Origin: a virus
Reading direction: 5' to 3' (one strand)
DNA: 23,765 bases
IMG/VR virus record: IMGVR_UViG_3300030103_000107
Location: 1 to 23,765 of that record
Position numbers and translations under genes: made by a program. Positions within the stretch are counted from its first letter, which is position 1, and each line of letters begins with the position of its first letter. Positions 8,543-15,632 of the stretch are shown here, piece after piece. The notes below the pieces were generated by a model. That model was not told the origin of the DNA and did no database searches. It saw nothing but the letters and a program-made list of their open reading frames with translations.

Positions 8543-10890
8543 TATGCGTATGCCTGTGAAATTATCATTTGAATGTCTCCTCCTACTCCATCACTTGAAG
8601 CAGATACTACTATATAATCTAATCTATCTACAGCACCATTATCTGTTGACATGGTTGGATCTGTACCACCTATAAACTTAAAGTCTGCGTGATAAGCCAT
8701 TGTACCACTTCCTCCACTCTGTGTCAAGAAAATACTTCCTGTTTGTCCATCACGACAACCTATTGGTTGAGCTAATGTATGTGCTGCTGTAACTGTTGTA
8801 CTAAAGTTTTGTGCATTACCAAAGTTTAATGATACAGATGTTACACCATTAATAGCTGTTGCACATACAACTGCTGCAGCACTTTTAGTTAGTTGTAATT
8901 GACCTTCTAAACTTGTATTACCAGATACTCTTACAGTTCCTAAGAAACCAGAGTTACCAGTTATTGTTGTAGCACCTGTTATTTTAGCAGTACCTCCTAA
9001 TGAAGTATTACCTGCAACATCTAATGTTCCACCTATAGTTGTTGCACCAGATACTCTAGCTGTAGTTAAGAATCCTGCTGCTCCACTTACTGTAGCTGTT
9101 CCTAATAAATTAACTGCACCACCTACTGATAGAGCTCCTCCAACTGACATTGCTCCTGCAACTGTAGCAGTACCACCTACAAAAATATCACCTGATACAC
9201 AAACATCATTATCAAAATCTACTTTATCACCAAATGTTTTATTAGTAAATGTTTGTGTTGCTGCAATACCTGCTAATGTATCTGTTACTGCTGGTAGTGT
9301 TAATGTTATATTACCAGAAAAAGATGCGTGTGCTGGTGCTTGAAGAGCAGCATAGTGAGCATTACCTGATTCACAATATAATCTAACTTCTGATTGTGAT
9401 CCACCATTTTTAACAGCAATTAAACCACTAGATACCATAACATTTCCTGTTATAGTAACTGTTCCACCAAGAGATGCATTACCTGCAACAGCTAGTGTAC
9501 TACCTAATGAAGTAGCTCCACTTACTCTCATTGTTGTTAAAAACCCTGCAGCTCCTGATACTGTTGCTGTTGATAAAAGATTGACAGCTCCACCAATACT
9601 TGTTGTACCACCTACAGAAAGATTACTTGCTATTGTAGTAGTACCACCAATATTTACATTACCACTTACAGAAACATCATCATCAAATGTTGCTGCACCT
9701 ATAACTGTAACTGTACCACCTACATAAAGATTGCCACCTACTGTAGCATTATCAACTGATATATCTCCTGTTATATTAACAGGTACATTTGTAAGATTAG
9801 CACCATCACCATAAAAAGCACTTGCACAAACTTTAGCATTTGCAGCTTGTACATTAGCACCTGATATAGTAACTGTTCCTCCAACTACTAAACCTCCTGA
9901 TACAGAAACATCTCCATCAAATGTTGCATTACCTATAATTGTTACAGTTGATGCAAAATTTGCTGCACCACCTACAGATACTGTACCTTTTAAATGAGAA
10001 GCTCCTGATACACTTAATGTTCCTCCTATTACAGCATTAGATACAGATATATTTCCTGTAATTGGAATACCTGTAATATTAGTACCATCTCCATAGAAAG
10101 CTGATGCACATACTTTTTCTTTAAATGTAGCATTACCACCTACTGTTACTGTATCTTTTAAGTGCGTAGTACCTACAACAGTTAATGTACTTGCAAGGTT
10201 TACAGCACCTCCTACGCTTAATGTAGATGCTAATGATACAGCACCTGCAACTGTTACAGTTCCACCAAAGTTTGAATTACCACTAACAGATATATCATCA
10301 TCAAAAGTTACTGCATCTCCAAATGTTTTATTTGTTAATGTATCAGTAGTAGATGTACCTACTAATGTTGCAGTACTTACTGGTAATGTTATTGTTATAT
10401 TACCACTAAAAGAAGAGTGTGGAGGAGATTGTAAAGCTGCATAATGTGCATTACCTGATTCACAATATAGTTTTATATTAGACTGTGCACCACCATTTTT
10501 AACTTGTATCTCTCCACCAGATACCATTATATCACCACCAACAGTAACATTACCACCTATAGTAGCATTACCTGTAACTATTAAACTAGATACTGAAGCA
10601 TCTCCAGTAAATGTTATACCTGTTAAATTAGATCCATCACCATAATATGCAGAAGCACAAACTTTACTACCTACTAAAAGATCACCAGATACTGAAGCAT
10701 CTTCTGATACTCCAAATTTACCTGCTACTTGTATTACACTTGTAGATATTTGTAGTGCTGAATTAGTACCTTCACCTGATTGTACTTGTTGTAAATCACC
10801 TGTAACACCAGTATTAGTATCTGCACTTACATTTACTTTTAATAACTGTTTATATGTTTGTGATATTTGTTTGTTTGTTAATGTACTCAT
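8542..10890 (-). CDS. Repetitive tail fibre / beta-helix-like structural protein
   Basis: A 782-aa protein made largely of short repeats of the form 'V.G....GG.. V.G', such as TVTVAGAVSLASTLSVGGAV, which suggests a beta-helical or triple-stranded fibre shaft. A KVCASA[FY]YGDG unit recurs at about residues 76-92, 259-275 and 353-369; the GDGSNLTGI motif is common in marine phage fibres. An 82-residue module around KNGGAQSNIKLYCESGNAHY is present twice (about residues 124-205 and 487-568). The C-terminal 100 residues resemble the end of the 307-aa fibre. The start overlaps the preceding stop in ATGA. The protein is poor in aromatic and charged residues, as expected for a fibre shaft. Confidence 0.8.
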   Translation of the reverse strand: MSTLTNKQISQTYKQLLKVNVSADTNTGVTGDLQQVQSGEGTNSALQISTSVIQVAGKFGVSEDASVSGDLLVGSKVCASAYYGDGSNLTGITFTGDASVSSLIVTGNATIGGNVTVGGDIMVSGGEIQVKNGGAQSNIKLYCESGNAHYAALQSPPHSSFSGNITITLPVSTATLVGTSTTDTLTNKTFGDAVTFDDDISVSGNSNFGGTVTVAGAVSLASTLSVGGAVNLASTLTVVGTTHLKDTVTVGGNATFKEKVCASAFYGDGTNITGIPITGNISVSNAVIGGTLSVSGASHLKGTVSVGGAANFASTVTIIGNATFDGDVSVSGGLVVGGTVTISGANVQAANAKVCASAFYGDGANLTNVPVNITGDISVDNATVGGNLYVGGTVTVIGAATFDDDVSVSGNVNIGGTTTIASNLSVGGTTSIGGAVNLLSTATVSGAAGFLTTMRVSGATSLGSTLAVAGNASLGGTVTITGNVMVSSGLIAVKNGGSQSEVRLYCESGNAHYAALQAPAHASFSGNITLTLPAVTDTLAGIAATQTFTNKTFGDKVDFDNDVCVSGDIFVGGTATVAGAMSVGGALSVGGAVNLLGTATVSGAAGFLTTARVSGATTIGGTLDVAGNTSLGGTAKITGATTITGNSGFLGTVRVSGNTSLEGQLQLTKSAAAVVCATAINGVTSVSLNFGNAQNFSTTVTAAHTLAQPIGCRDGQTGSIFLTQSGGSGTMAYHADFKFIGGTDPTMSTDNGAVDRLDYIVVSASSDGVGGDIQMIISQAYA
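9187..9432 (-). repeat. Second copy of the fibre module (protein-level repeat)
   Basis: This encodes residues about 487-568 of the 782-aa fibre. It pairs with 10276-10521, keeping KNGG, LYCESGNAHYAALQ, FSGNIT and TNKTFGD. The two copies are similar in protein but have drifted in DNA, so the duplication looks old or is kept by selection on the fold. Confidence 0.75.
10276..10521 (-). repeat. First copy of the fibre module (protein-level repeat)
   Basis: This encodes residues about 124-205 of the 782-aa fibre, with the same KNGG...LYCESGNAHYAALQ...TNKTFGD order as the copy at 9187-9432. A KVCAS-YGDG unit precedes it. Two further KVCAS-YGDG units lie between the copies. Confidence 0.75.
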
Positions 10891-11165
10891 GCGTTACTCC
10901 AATATCTTATTGTGCTATCATCCCAATCAAAATTAGCTTGTTGCCATTCTACATTTCTACCACCTGTATCAGGTCTTGGATTTTGTATTACTGGGTTATC
11001 CCTTACATCTGGTATACTATTTTGTGGATGGTTTTTTAAATCATATGCACCATCAAAACATGTTTGACAAACTAATAAATTATAACTATTTAATTGCATT
11101 GTTCTATGTGGATATACAAAACTGCATTGATCACACATAGCCATTGCATTACGATTAGTTGCCAC
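10887..11165 (-). CDS. Small CxxC/CxxC zinc-ribbon-like protein
   Basis: A 92-aa protein with Cys11-x-x-Cys14 (CDQC) and Cys33-x-x-Cys36 (CQTC), spaced as in a small zinc ribbon. The C-terminal half is polar, Asn/Pro/Asp-rich and ends in aromatic residues. The start codon is GTG, placed in a TAGTG overlap with the stop of the adaptor gene; the 3' end overlaps the fibre start in ATGA. Its location between an adaptor and the first fibre gene suggests a tail-assembly role, but a regulatory metal-binding role cannot be excluded. No specific family recognised. Confidence 0.7.
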   Translation of the reverse strand: MATNRNAMAMCDQCSFVYPHRTMQLNSYNLLVCQTCFDGAYDLKNHPQNSIPDVRDNPVIQNPRPDTGGRNVEWQQANFDWDDSTIRYWSNA

Positions 11166-11845
11166 TAGATATATCCTAATTTAGGTTTAATAAATAAACT
11201 TGCTCTTTCTCTATCTTCTTCCATAGCATATCCTAATTTTTCTTCATAGTTTGCTTTTAACATTTGTACTCTATCCATAGGTATGCCAGGTCTTTTCATT
11301 GCTAATTGATATGATAAACCACATGTTAATGCTGGTAAAAATCTTTTAGGCATATCTGCATTTTGTCCTGCAGACTTATCTACATCTTCTAATTGATTAA
11401 ACTTTTCTATATTTAAAACACCAGTAGAATTATCTGGAGTTGGGTATAACATTACAGTAGGATTACTACGACCACGTTGCACAGCATATTGTGTTGGTCT
11501 ACCTGCTTGATTTTTATTAGGTAAGTTATGATACTCTTCTCTTGATATTCTTTCTAATGCTATATCAGTTCCACTTACACTTGTTGCATATGTAATAGCT
11601 AGTGCATCTATTGTAGAATCTGATAAAGATACTGAAGCTACTGTATCAGCTACAGTTACTACAGTTGTATTTATAGACCATAAACAAATACCTCTATTTT
11701 GCCAATCAGTCAACATTAAGTTAATTGATCGTCTAGCTGAAGCAGGTGTATGACCTAATGTTTCTTCGCCACCAATCATTTCAGTAGCTTCTTGAATTAC
11801 TTCGTCTATATCTAAATTAAAATTATATGTACCTGATGTTGCCAT
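11165..11845 (-). CDS. Head-to-tail adaptor, P22 gp4-like (adaptor 2)
   Basis: A 226-aa protein with an N-terminal helical segment (DIDEVIQEATEMIGGEETLG followed by SARRSINLMLTDWQNRGICL), a central beta part, then PTPDNSTGVLNIEKF and a C-terminal helical pair ending in the DRERASLFIKPKLGYI region. The order of an Arg/Asn-rich helix, a 'DWQNRGICLW' segment and a 'YPTP' strand is typical, as I recall, of podoviral connector proteins of the P22 gp4 type that bind below the portal. Adaptor 1 at 14645-15337 has a similar plan with VVPTPTSTLAGEIQYTKQP. The start follows the preceding stop as TAATAATG. Exact partner unknown. Confidence 0.65.
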   Translation of the reverse strand: MATSGTYNFNLDIDEVIQEATEMIGGEETLGHTPASARRSINLMLTDWQNRGICLWSINTTVVTVADTVASVSLSDSTIDALAITYATSVSGTDIALERISREEYHNLPNKNQAGRPTQYAVQRGRSNPTVMLYPTPDNSTGVLNIEKFNQLEDVDKSAGQNADMPKRFLPALTCGLSYQLAMKRPGIPMDRVQMLKANYEEKLGYAMEEDRERASLFIKPKLGYI

Positions 11846-11847
11846 TA

Positions 11848-12141
11848 TTATCCACGTTTCTTATGTTTATTTTTTAATTGTACTTTAGCTGCTTTAGCCA
11901 ATCTTGCTTGTTCATTTTTCTTTTGTACTTTAGCTCTTTGTTCTAATACAGTTAATATTTGTATTTTTCTACTATAAGGTTTATTAATTCTTTTTACTTT
12001 AGCTATAGTTTTTTTTGCATCATCTACAGTTGCATATTTAATACTAACTGTATCTTTAGGATTCTCATCAGTATAAAGTCTACGACCAGAACCTTTAGGT
12101 TTTTTTCCTGTTCCTACTTTAGGATCTTTTTTTTTAATCAT
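11848..12141 (-). CDS. Lysine-rich basic protein, 97 aa
   Basis: Very basic: it begins MIKKKDPKVGTGKKPKGSG and ends KAAKVQLKNKHKKRG. A central stretch (TDENPKDTVSIKYATVDDAK) is more mixed and may fold. I chose the ATG at 12141, which overlaps the preceding stop in ATGATTAA; a start four codons earlier (12153, MHLI) is possible. It is the last of four consecutive basic proteins between the holin-like gene and adaptor 2. Binding to DNA or other acidic polymer is likely from composition alone. No family recognised. Confidence 0.65.
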   Translation of the reverse strand: MIKKKDPKVGTGKKPKGSGRRLYTDENPKDTVSIKYATVDDAKKTIAKVKRINKPYSRKIQILTVLEQRAKVQKKNEQARLAKAAKVQLKNKHKKRG

Positions 12142-12568
12142 AATAAGATGCAACTAAAAGAGTGCCACCATGTTTAGCAGCAAATGTTTTTACGTTTGTT
12201 GGTTTACCACCTACACCTTGAGCTTTAGATCTTTTTCTTTTTACTGCAGATGTTTTTTGTGATGTAGACATTCTTTTTGCTTTTGCTAATGGAACACATT
12301 TAGGATACTTACGTTTAGAACCTTTAGCAGATTTTCTACCACAAGGTTGATACTTACCATCTTTCTTAGGTGCTCCTATATCTACCCACTTTTCTTTTAC
12401 CCATTCACGTAAGCCACCACCTTTAGCTTTCTTAACTGTTTTCTTTTTACCACCTGGTTTTACTTTACCACTACATACTGCTGATGCATACATATTTGCA
12501 TATGCTGATGGATATACATCAAACTTTCTTTTAGCTGCAGCTTTTCCTTTAGGACAAAGTTTTGCCAT
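12134..12568 (-). CDS. Basic cysteine-containing protein, 144 aa
   Basis: Two parts are visible. The N-terminal part (CPKGKAAAKRKFDVYPSAY, then ANMYASAVCSGKVKPGGKKK) matches a motif I recall from small basic proteins of marine T4-like phages and others. The middle part (GLREWVKEKWVDIGAPKKDG, then YQPCGRKSAKGSKRKYPKC) resembles a conserved block I associate with DUF5872. The C-terminus has RPTNV-like GGKPTNVKTFAAKHGG. Cysteines near residues 5, 32, 77 and 91 could bind metal. It starts in TAATG with the stop of the repeat protein gene. Function unknown; nucleic-acid binding is inferred from charge and composition. Confidence 0.7.
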   Translation of the reverse strand: MAKLCPKGKAAAKRKFDVYPSAYANMYASAVCSGKVKPGGKKKTVKKAKGGGLREWVKEKWVDIGAPKKDGKYQPCGRKSAKGSKRKYPKCVPLAKAKRMSTSQKTSAVKRKRSKAQGVGGKPTNVKTFAAKHGGTLLVASYYD

Positions 12569-12726
12569 TATTTTCTTTTACGACCAGCTTTACGTTTCAT
12601 AGCACCACCTTTAGACATATACTTTGTTTTTTTCATAGCACCACCTTTAGACATATATTTAGTTTTTTTCATAGTACCACCTTTTTTCATAGTACCACCT
12701 TTTTTCATATATTTAGTTTTTTTCAT
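12568..12726 (-). CDS. 52-aa lysine-rich tandem-repeat protein
   Basis: Built from the 12-residue unit MKKTKYMSKGGA: one variant copy (MKKTKYMKKGGT), a half unit (MKKGGT), then two full copies and a basic tail MKRKAGRKRK. I chose the ATG at 12726 because AAGAGG lies at proper spacing upstream. A longer frame starting at 12837 would lie inside the previous gene and has an unrelated hydrophobic lead, so it is rejected. Net charge is strongly positive with no acidic residues at all. Each unit begins with Met, so internal starts are possible. Its role is unknown; similar short KGG repeat proteins are, as I recall, seen in other marine phages. Confidence 0.75.
   Translation of the reverse strand: MKKTKYMKKGGTMKKGGTMKKTKYMSKGGAMKKTKYMSKGGAMKRKAGRKRK
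12601..12726 (-). repeat. Tandem repeat, 36-bp unit
   Basis: The repeat lies in the 52-aa gene and consists of 36-, 18-, 36- and 36-bp units encoding MKKTKYM[SK]KGG[AT] and its half. The last two full units are nearly identical in DNA, so recent slippage or unequal recombination is likely and copy number may vary between relatives. Confidence 0.85.
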
Positions 12727-13387
12727 TTTTTCCTCTTGCGTAAAGATTATTAAAAGTAATGTCAGGATTTGTATAACTATCGTGTATTTCTGCTGAATGA
12801 ATATACTGACTTGGTGCAAAGTCTGGAGCACCTTCACCAGTTACCCAAAGAGCAGGATTAGTTACCCTAACTCTATTATTAGGTAATGCCACGATATTAC
12901 CTGTCCATTGACCTGCATCTATTAATTGCAGTACGTGACTTTGTTTATGTTGAGCAGGATCATCACTAATATAACTATCTGTGTAATCAACTGTAAACAT
13001 ATATCTTCCTTTATAAAACTCACCACCTATTTTACACATCCAAGGACTAGAACTTATTCTATCCATAACTACTATAGAGTGTCCTCTTGAAGAACAATCC
13101 CAAGGTTGTGCTAGATGTGTATCCATTCTTTCTGGCATTTCATCTAAAACTTCGTCTGCTACTAAACCTGTTATGGGCATTCTTGCCCACATTGCACCTC
13201 CATGTATATTCTCTTCTTCATCTATTCCAGTAAAAACTACTTGAAAACTTAAACATCTATCTGGTATTGTATTGACTGCAATCGCTAGTCCATGCAAATA
13301 TTCTCCATGATAATCTATGTGGTTGTTTGTAAATTCTTTTCTTACCCAACATTTAAAATGAGGAATATTACTTATTAAATATGACAG
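12713..13387 (-). CDS. Conserved phage structural-region protein with no ordinary start codon
   Basis: A 194-aa frame can start at TTG 13297, but the same frame stays open back to TAA at 13388-13390 and the extra part looks coding: SNIPHFKCWVRKEFTNNHID, then YHGEYLHGLAIAVNTIPDRC. I recall relatives that begin with a Met just before the S/NIPHF motif. Here that place reads ATA (13373-13375). The only other upstream candidate is CTG at 13385-13387, directly after the preceding TAA and 7 nt after GGAG. I therefore draw the gene from 13387 (224 aa), with ATA 13375 as the alternative. Later motifs are HGGAMWARMPITGLV, GEFYKGRYMFTVDYTDSYIS and VALPNNRVRVTNPALW. Function unknown, probably virion-associated. 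Confidence 0.7.
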   Translation of the reverse strand: MSYLISNIPHFKCWVRKEFTNNHIDYHGEYLHGLAIAVNTIPDRCLSFQVVFTGIDEEENIHGGAMWARMPITGLVADEVLDEMPERMDTHLAQPWDCSSRGHSIVVMDRISSSPWMCKIGGEFYKGRYMFTVDYTDSYISDDPAQHKQSHVLQLIDAGQWTGNIVALPNNRVRVTNPALWVTGEGAPDFAPSQYIHSAEIHDSYTNPDITFNNLYARGKNEKN

Positions 13388-13681
13388 TTAGCATCTCCAT
13401 CTTTTTCTTGCTTGTCTTAATCTTGAGTTAGGGTTCTTAGCTGCTTTAGGAAACTTCTTCATTTGTCCTGCAGATCTCGCACAATAACTCTTTCTTCTAT
13501 TAGCAGCTTTACTACCTGGTTTAACTTTACCTGTTACAGCAGTCTTTAATTTACTACCAGGATTTTGCCTACGATATTTAGCAACTCCTTTAGCTGAAAG
13601 ACCTGCACCTTGTTTAGTTGGTCTTTTATAACCACCTTTAATAGTCAAGCCTTTCATATTACTTTTTTTACGTGTTGCCAT
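13388..13681 (-). CDS. Small basic protein, 97 aa (possibly DUF6321-like)
   Basis: Highly basic, with GLSAKGVAKYRRQNPGSKLK, then TGKVKPGSKAANRRKSYCAR, then SAGQMKKFPKAAKNPNSRL and a C-terminal RKRWRC. The 'GLSAKG...RRKS[YF]CARS' pattern matches a family of small proteins in marine phages that I associate with DUF6321. Start lies in TAATG with the stop of the holin-like gene. Cys near residue 67 and the terminal Cys are conserved in my memory of the family. A structural or DNA-condensing role is plausible from charge; unproven. Confidence 0.7.
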   Translation of the reverse strand: MATRKKSNMKGLTIKGGYKRPTKQGAGLSAKGVAKYRRQNPGSKLKTAVTGKVKPGSKAANRRKSYCARSAGQMKKFPKAAKNPNSRLRQARKRWRC

Positions 13682-14118
13682 TATTTCTTAACTAAGCTCC
13701 CACCAAAATACAAACCAATGATAGCTGACATTAAGTGTGTATCAAGAGGTGTAATAACTACACCATTAAATAATCTATCCATATAGACTTCTTGTTTATC
13801 TATTAAGAACCAGAAGCCACCTTTAAATTCTGTCCATGTAAGAACAACACCAACATCTGTAAAGACAGGAACAAGTTTAGGATATGCAATAATAAAGAAG
13901 ACTGCAGTTAATGCAATAATCCTTCTTGTCCATTGAAATCCTTTATTGTCAAACTCTCTAGCTTTACCAACTTCTGCCATTTGAAATTTATCTCTAGCAA
14001 GAAGCATCTTTTGTTGGTCTTGTTTATTTTTAGTTGCTTGACTCCACATTGACATAACTCCACCTAAAAGGCTAGAGCCAAGCATTGTAATCATTTCAAC
14101 TGGTAAACCACCTAACAT
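13681..14118 (-). CDS. Holin-like membrane protein
   Basis: 145 aa with hydrophobic segments at the N-terminus (MLGGLPVEMITMLGSSLLGG), in the middle (IIALTAVFFIIAYPKLVPVF) and near the C-terminus (HLMSAIIGLYFGGSLV). Between the first and second lies a charged helix (KNKQDQQKMLLARDKFQMAE, then REFDNKGFQWTRR). Size and three-segment topology fit the 3TM holin type found in gene transfer agents and marine phages, so a role in timing lysis is likely. No lysozyme or other endolysin is visible in the window, so the lysis partner would be elsewhere. ATG at 14118 follows a TAA by 3 nt. A different membrane function cannot be excluded. Confidence 0.6.
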   Translation of the reverse strand: MLGGLPVEMITMLGSSLLGGVMSMWSQATKNKQDQQKMLLARDKFQMAEVGKAREFDNKGFQWTRRIIALTAVFFIIAYPKLVPVFTDVGVVLTWTEFKGGFWFLIDKQEVYMDRLFNGVVITPLDTHLMSAIIGLYFGGSLVKK

Positions 14119-14121
14119 ATA

Positions 14122-14181
14122 TTACTCTTTTCGTAAAGTTTTTAAAAAATTTATAATCTTATTTAATATTTTATTTCTCAT
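14122..14181 (-). CDS. Possible 19-aa basic amphipathic peptide
   Basis: The frame MRNKILNKIINFLKTLRKE starts inside the last codons of the 53-aa gene and stops 3 nt before the holin-like gene. Hydrophobic and basic residues alternate as in an amphipathic helix. It fills an otherwise empty 52-nt gap. There is no clear Shine-Dalgarno apart from coupling, and the length alone could arise by chance. Tentative. Confidence 0.25.
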   Translation of the reverse strand: MRNKILNKIINFLKTLRKE

Positions 14182-14332
14182 TTTTAATTTTTCCACCATA
14201 CATTTTTTGTACTAAGTTTTGACCTGAATTATCTACTTTGTAGACTTTACCACCTTTTTTAGCAAAACCCATTTTGTTTCTAACTTTAGTTGGTAACTTT
14301 TTTAATCCAGGATTATTAGGTTCTTTTAACAT
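14171..14332 (-). CDS. 53-aa basic protein with GLKKLP motif
   Basis: A short gene beginning MLKEPNNPGLKKLPTKVRNK and containing MGFAKKGGKVYKVDNSG, ending YGGKIKNEK. The start codon shares a TAATG junction with the stop of the 75-aa gene. The 'GLKKLP.KVRNKMGF..KGG' pattern is one I recall from small proteins of marine phages. It carries the KKGG motif seen in several neighbours. Too small for a fold assignment; function unknown. Confidence 0.65.
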   Translation of the reverse strand: MLKEPNNPGLKKLPTKVRNKMGFAKKGGKVYKVDNSGQNLVQKMYGGKIKNEK

Positions 14333-14559
14333 TATTTTACTCCAATAACAGGTGAGGTTTTAATACCACCTATATCAAAAGATTCTCCTTGAGGATAGTC
14401 TGCATCAGATACAGCTTCAATAGGTCCTTTAACTTGTGGTCCTTTACGAGCTGCACCAAAGCCTTGACCTGTAGGTTTACCACTTGTTACGCTAGAATCT
14501 TTAGGTTCTAAACTAGATGGAAATCTACCTTGTCCTCCAGTAATAAAATCTTTACTCAT
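14332..14559 (-). CDS. Hypothetical 75-aa protein
   Basis: A polar, Gly/Ser/Pro-rich protein that starts MSKDFITGGQGRFPSSLEPK and ends ESFDIGGIKTSPVIGVK. It is preceded by a strong ribosome binding site (AAAGGGAG, 7 nt before ATG) and overlaps the preceding 29-aa gene in ATGA. It looks largely disordered. No family recognised; position next to adaptor 1 suggests a virion component. Confidence 0.65.
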   Translation of the reverse strand: MSKDFITGGQGRFPSSLEPKDSSVTSGKPTGQGFGAARKGPQVKGPIEAVSDADYPQGESFDIGGIKTSPVIGVK

Positions 14560-14645
14560 TTTTTTCTCCCTTTAGTTTTTTTCTTTTTCTTTTTAGTATT
14601 TGGTTTAATTATTTGTTGCATTATCTTAGCTCTAGTTAATGCCAT
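14556..14645 (-). CDS. 29-aa lysine-tail peptide
   Basis: A micro-gene beginning MALTRAKIMQQIIKPNTK and ending in a run of Lys/Arg (KKKKKKTKGRKK). Its start is in TAATG with the adaptor 1 stop and its stop is in ATGA with the next start, so it exactly fills the space between two genes. That fit and the bipartite composition (short amphipathic helix, then basic tail) support a real gene. Its A-rich 3' end also supplies the ribosome binding site of the next gene, which is the alternative reason for the sequence. Confidence 0.5.
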   Translation of the reverse strand: MALTRAKIMQQIIKPNTKKKKKKTKGRKK

Positions 14646-15337
14646 TAGTTAGCTCCTTGTATAACTGGATTAGGTCCACCTGTAGGACTATTAGCTGATT
14701 GCATATCATCTTGTCTAGTTCTTCTAGCTTGGTTACGTAAAGCATCTATTGAATTTTTATATTTAGCTTCCCATGATTGAACAACTTGAAAATCTTTTAT
14801 AAAATAATTAGCTTCAATCATACATGCATTAAATAAAGCATTATAACAATTTTCACTAAAGTAATTAGAAGTTGTAGCACTTGTATCTGTAGCACTAGCT
14901 AAACCTAAAGGTTGTTTTGTATATTGTATTTCACCTGCTAATGTAGAAGTAGGTGTAGGTACTACATAAATTTGTGTATTTGTTTTACGTGCATAATATC
15001 GTGGAGTTCCTACAGATGTAGGTTTATTCCAATAGTCTATTGCATATTCATATGTTCTTTGTAATAAAGGTATAATACCAGTTGGTTCACCAAGTACAGT
15101 TGCACTTGTTGTAAAGTTTACATTACGTACAACTAATGCACCATCAGGTAAACTTACTACTGGATTGTTTGCTGTAAAAGTAACAGAAGAATAAGAATCT
15201 AAAGCCACATCATCTAACTCTTTCATTAAACGATCTTCAGCTTTCTGCACAAAAAAAGGAATTTGAGTAGCAAACTCATTTGAATCATTCTCTATTGTAT
15301 TTACAATATCATCTTTTAAATAAGAATAGTTAGGCAT
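14645..15337 (-). CDS. Head-to-tail adaptor protein (adaptor 1)
   Basis: 230 aa beginning MPNYSYLKDDIVNTIENDSN, then EFATQIPFFVQKAEDRLMKE: an N-terminal helix pair typical of phage adaptor proteins (I recall DUF6682-type) that bind the portal from below. A beta region with VVPTPTSTLAGEIQYTKQP follows, then helices around CYNALFNACMIEANYFIKDF and SWEAKYKNSIDALRNQARR. The C-terminus is disordered (SANSPTGGPNPVIQGAN). It sits between the 96-aa capsid-side gene and the small genes. Plan resembles adaptor 2 at 11165-11845, so the connector may have two stacked rings. Confidence 0.7.
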   Translation of the reverse strand: MPNYSYLKDDIVNTIENDSNEFATQIPFFVQKAEDRLMKELDDVALDSYSSVTFTANNPVVSLPDGALVVRNVNFTTSATVLGEPTGIIPLLQRTYEYAIDYWNKPTSVGTPRYYARKTNTQIYVVPTPTSTLAGEIQYTKQPLGLASATDTSATTSNYFSENCYNALFNACMIEANYFIKDFQVVQSWEAKYKNSIDALRNQARRTRQDDMQSANSPTGGPNPVIQGAN

Positions 15338-15341
15338 TTAG

Positions 15342-15632
15342 TTATCCTAATATTAAAGTTATACTTGCTGTATCTCCTGGCATAACAACACTTACATTAC
15401 CTTGACATTTAAGTCCTGTTTCTCCCATATAAATATCTGCTGTACCACTTACACCAACATCAAATTTCATTCTACTTCCATTAACATCTTTTATATCAAA
15501 TGTACCAGCAACTGTTACTGCATTAGCATGAATAGCTACAATACGATTTACCATAGATGATTCAAGACCAGACTCTGCTACTATAATATCTCCAGAGTCT
15601 TTTTTATAGGCTGTTGTAATATTTGTAGACAT
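15342..15632 (-). CDS. Small head-region protein, 96 aa
   Basis: A beta-rich protein starting MSTNITTAYKKDSGDIIVAE with Val/Gly/Thr alternation (IYMGETGLKCQGNVSVVMPG) and a C-terminal TASITLILG. AAGGA lies before the ATG. It follows the capsid gene after a hairpin. Size and beta character would suit a capsid decoration, head-completion or small receptor-like protein, but I recognise no family. Confidence 0.6.
   Translation of the reverse strand: MSTNITTAYKKDSGDIIVAESGLESSMVNRIVAIHANAVTVAGTFDIKDVNGSRMKFDVGVSGTADIYMGETGLKCQGNVSVVMPGDTASITLILG

Noticed and set aside
9187-10680. Regular repeats resembling a CRISPR-like array
   Set aside because: The repeats follow the codon frame of one fibre gene and vary as protein repeats; there are no constant direct repeats with unique spacers.
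12727-12837. Hydrophobic N-terminal lead on the 52-aa repeat protein
   Set aside because: This part lies in another frame of the preceding gene; AAGAGG before ATG 12726 supports the shorter protein.
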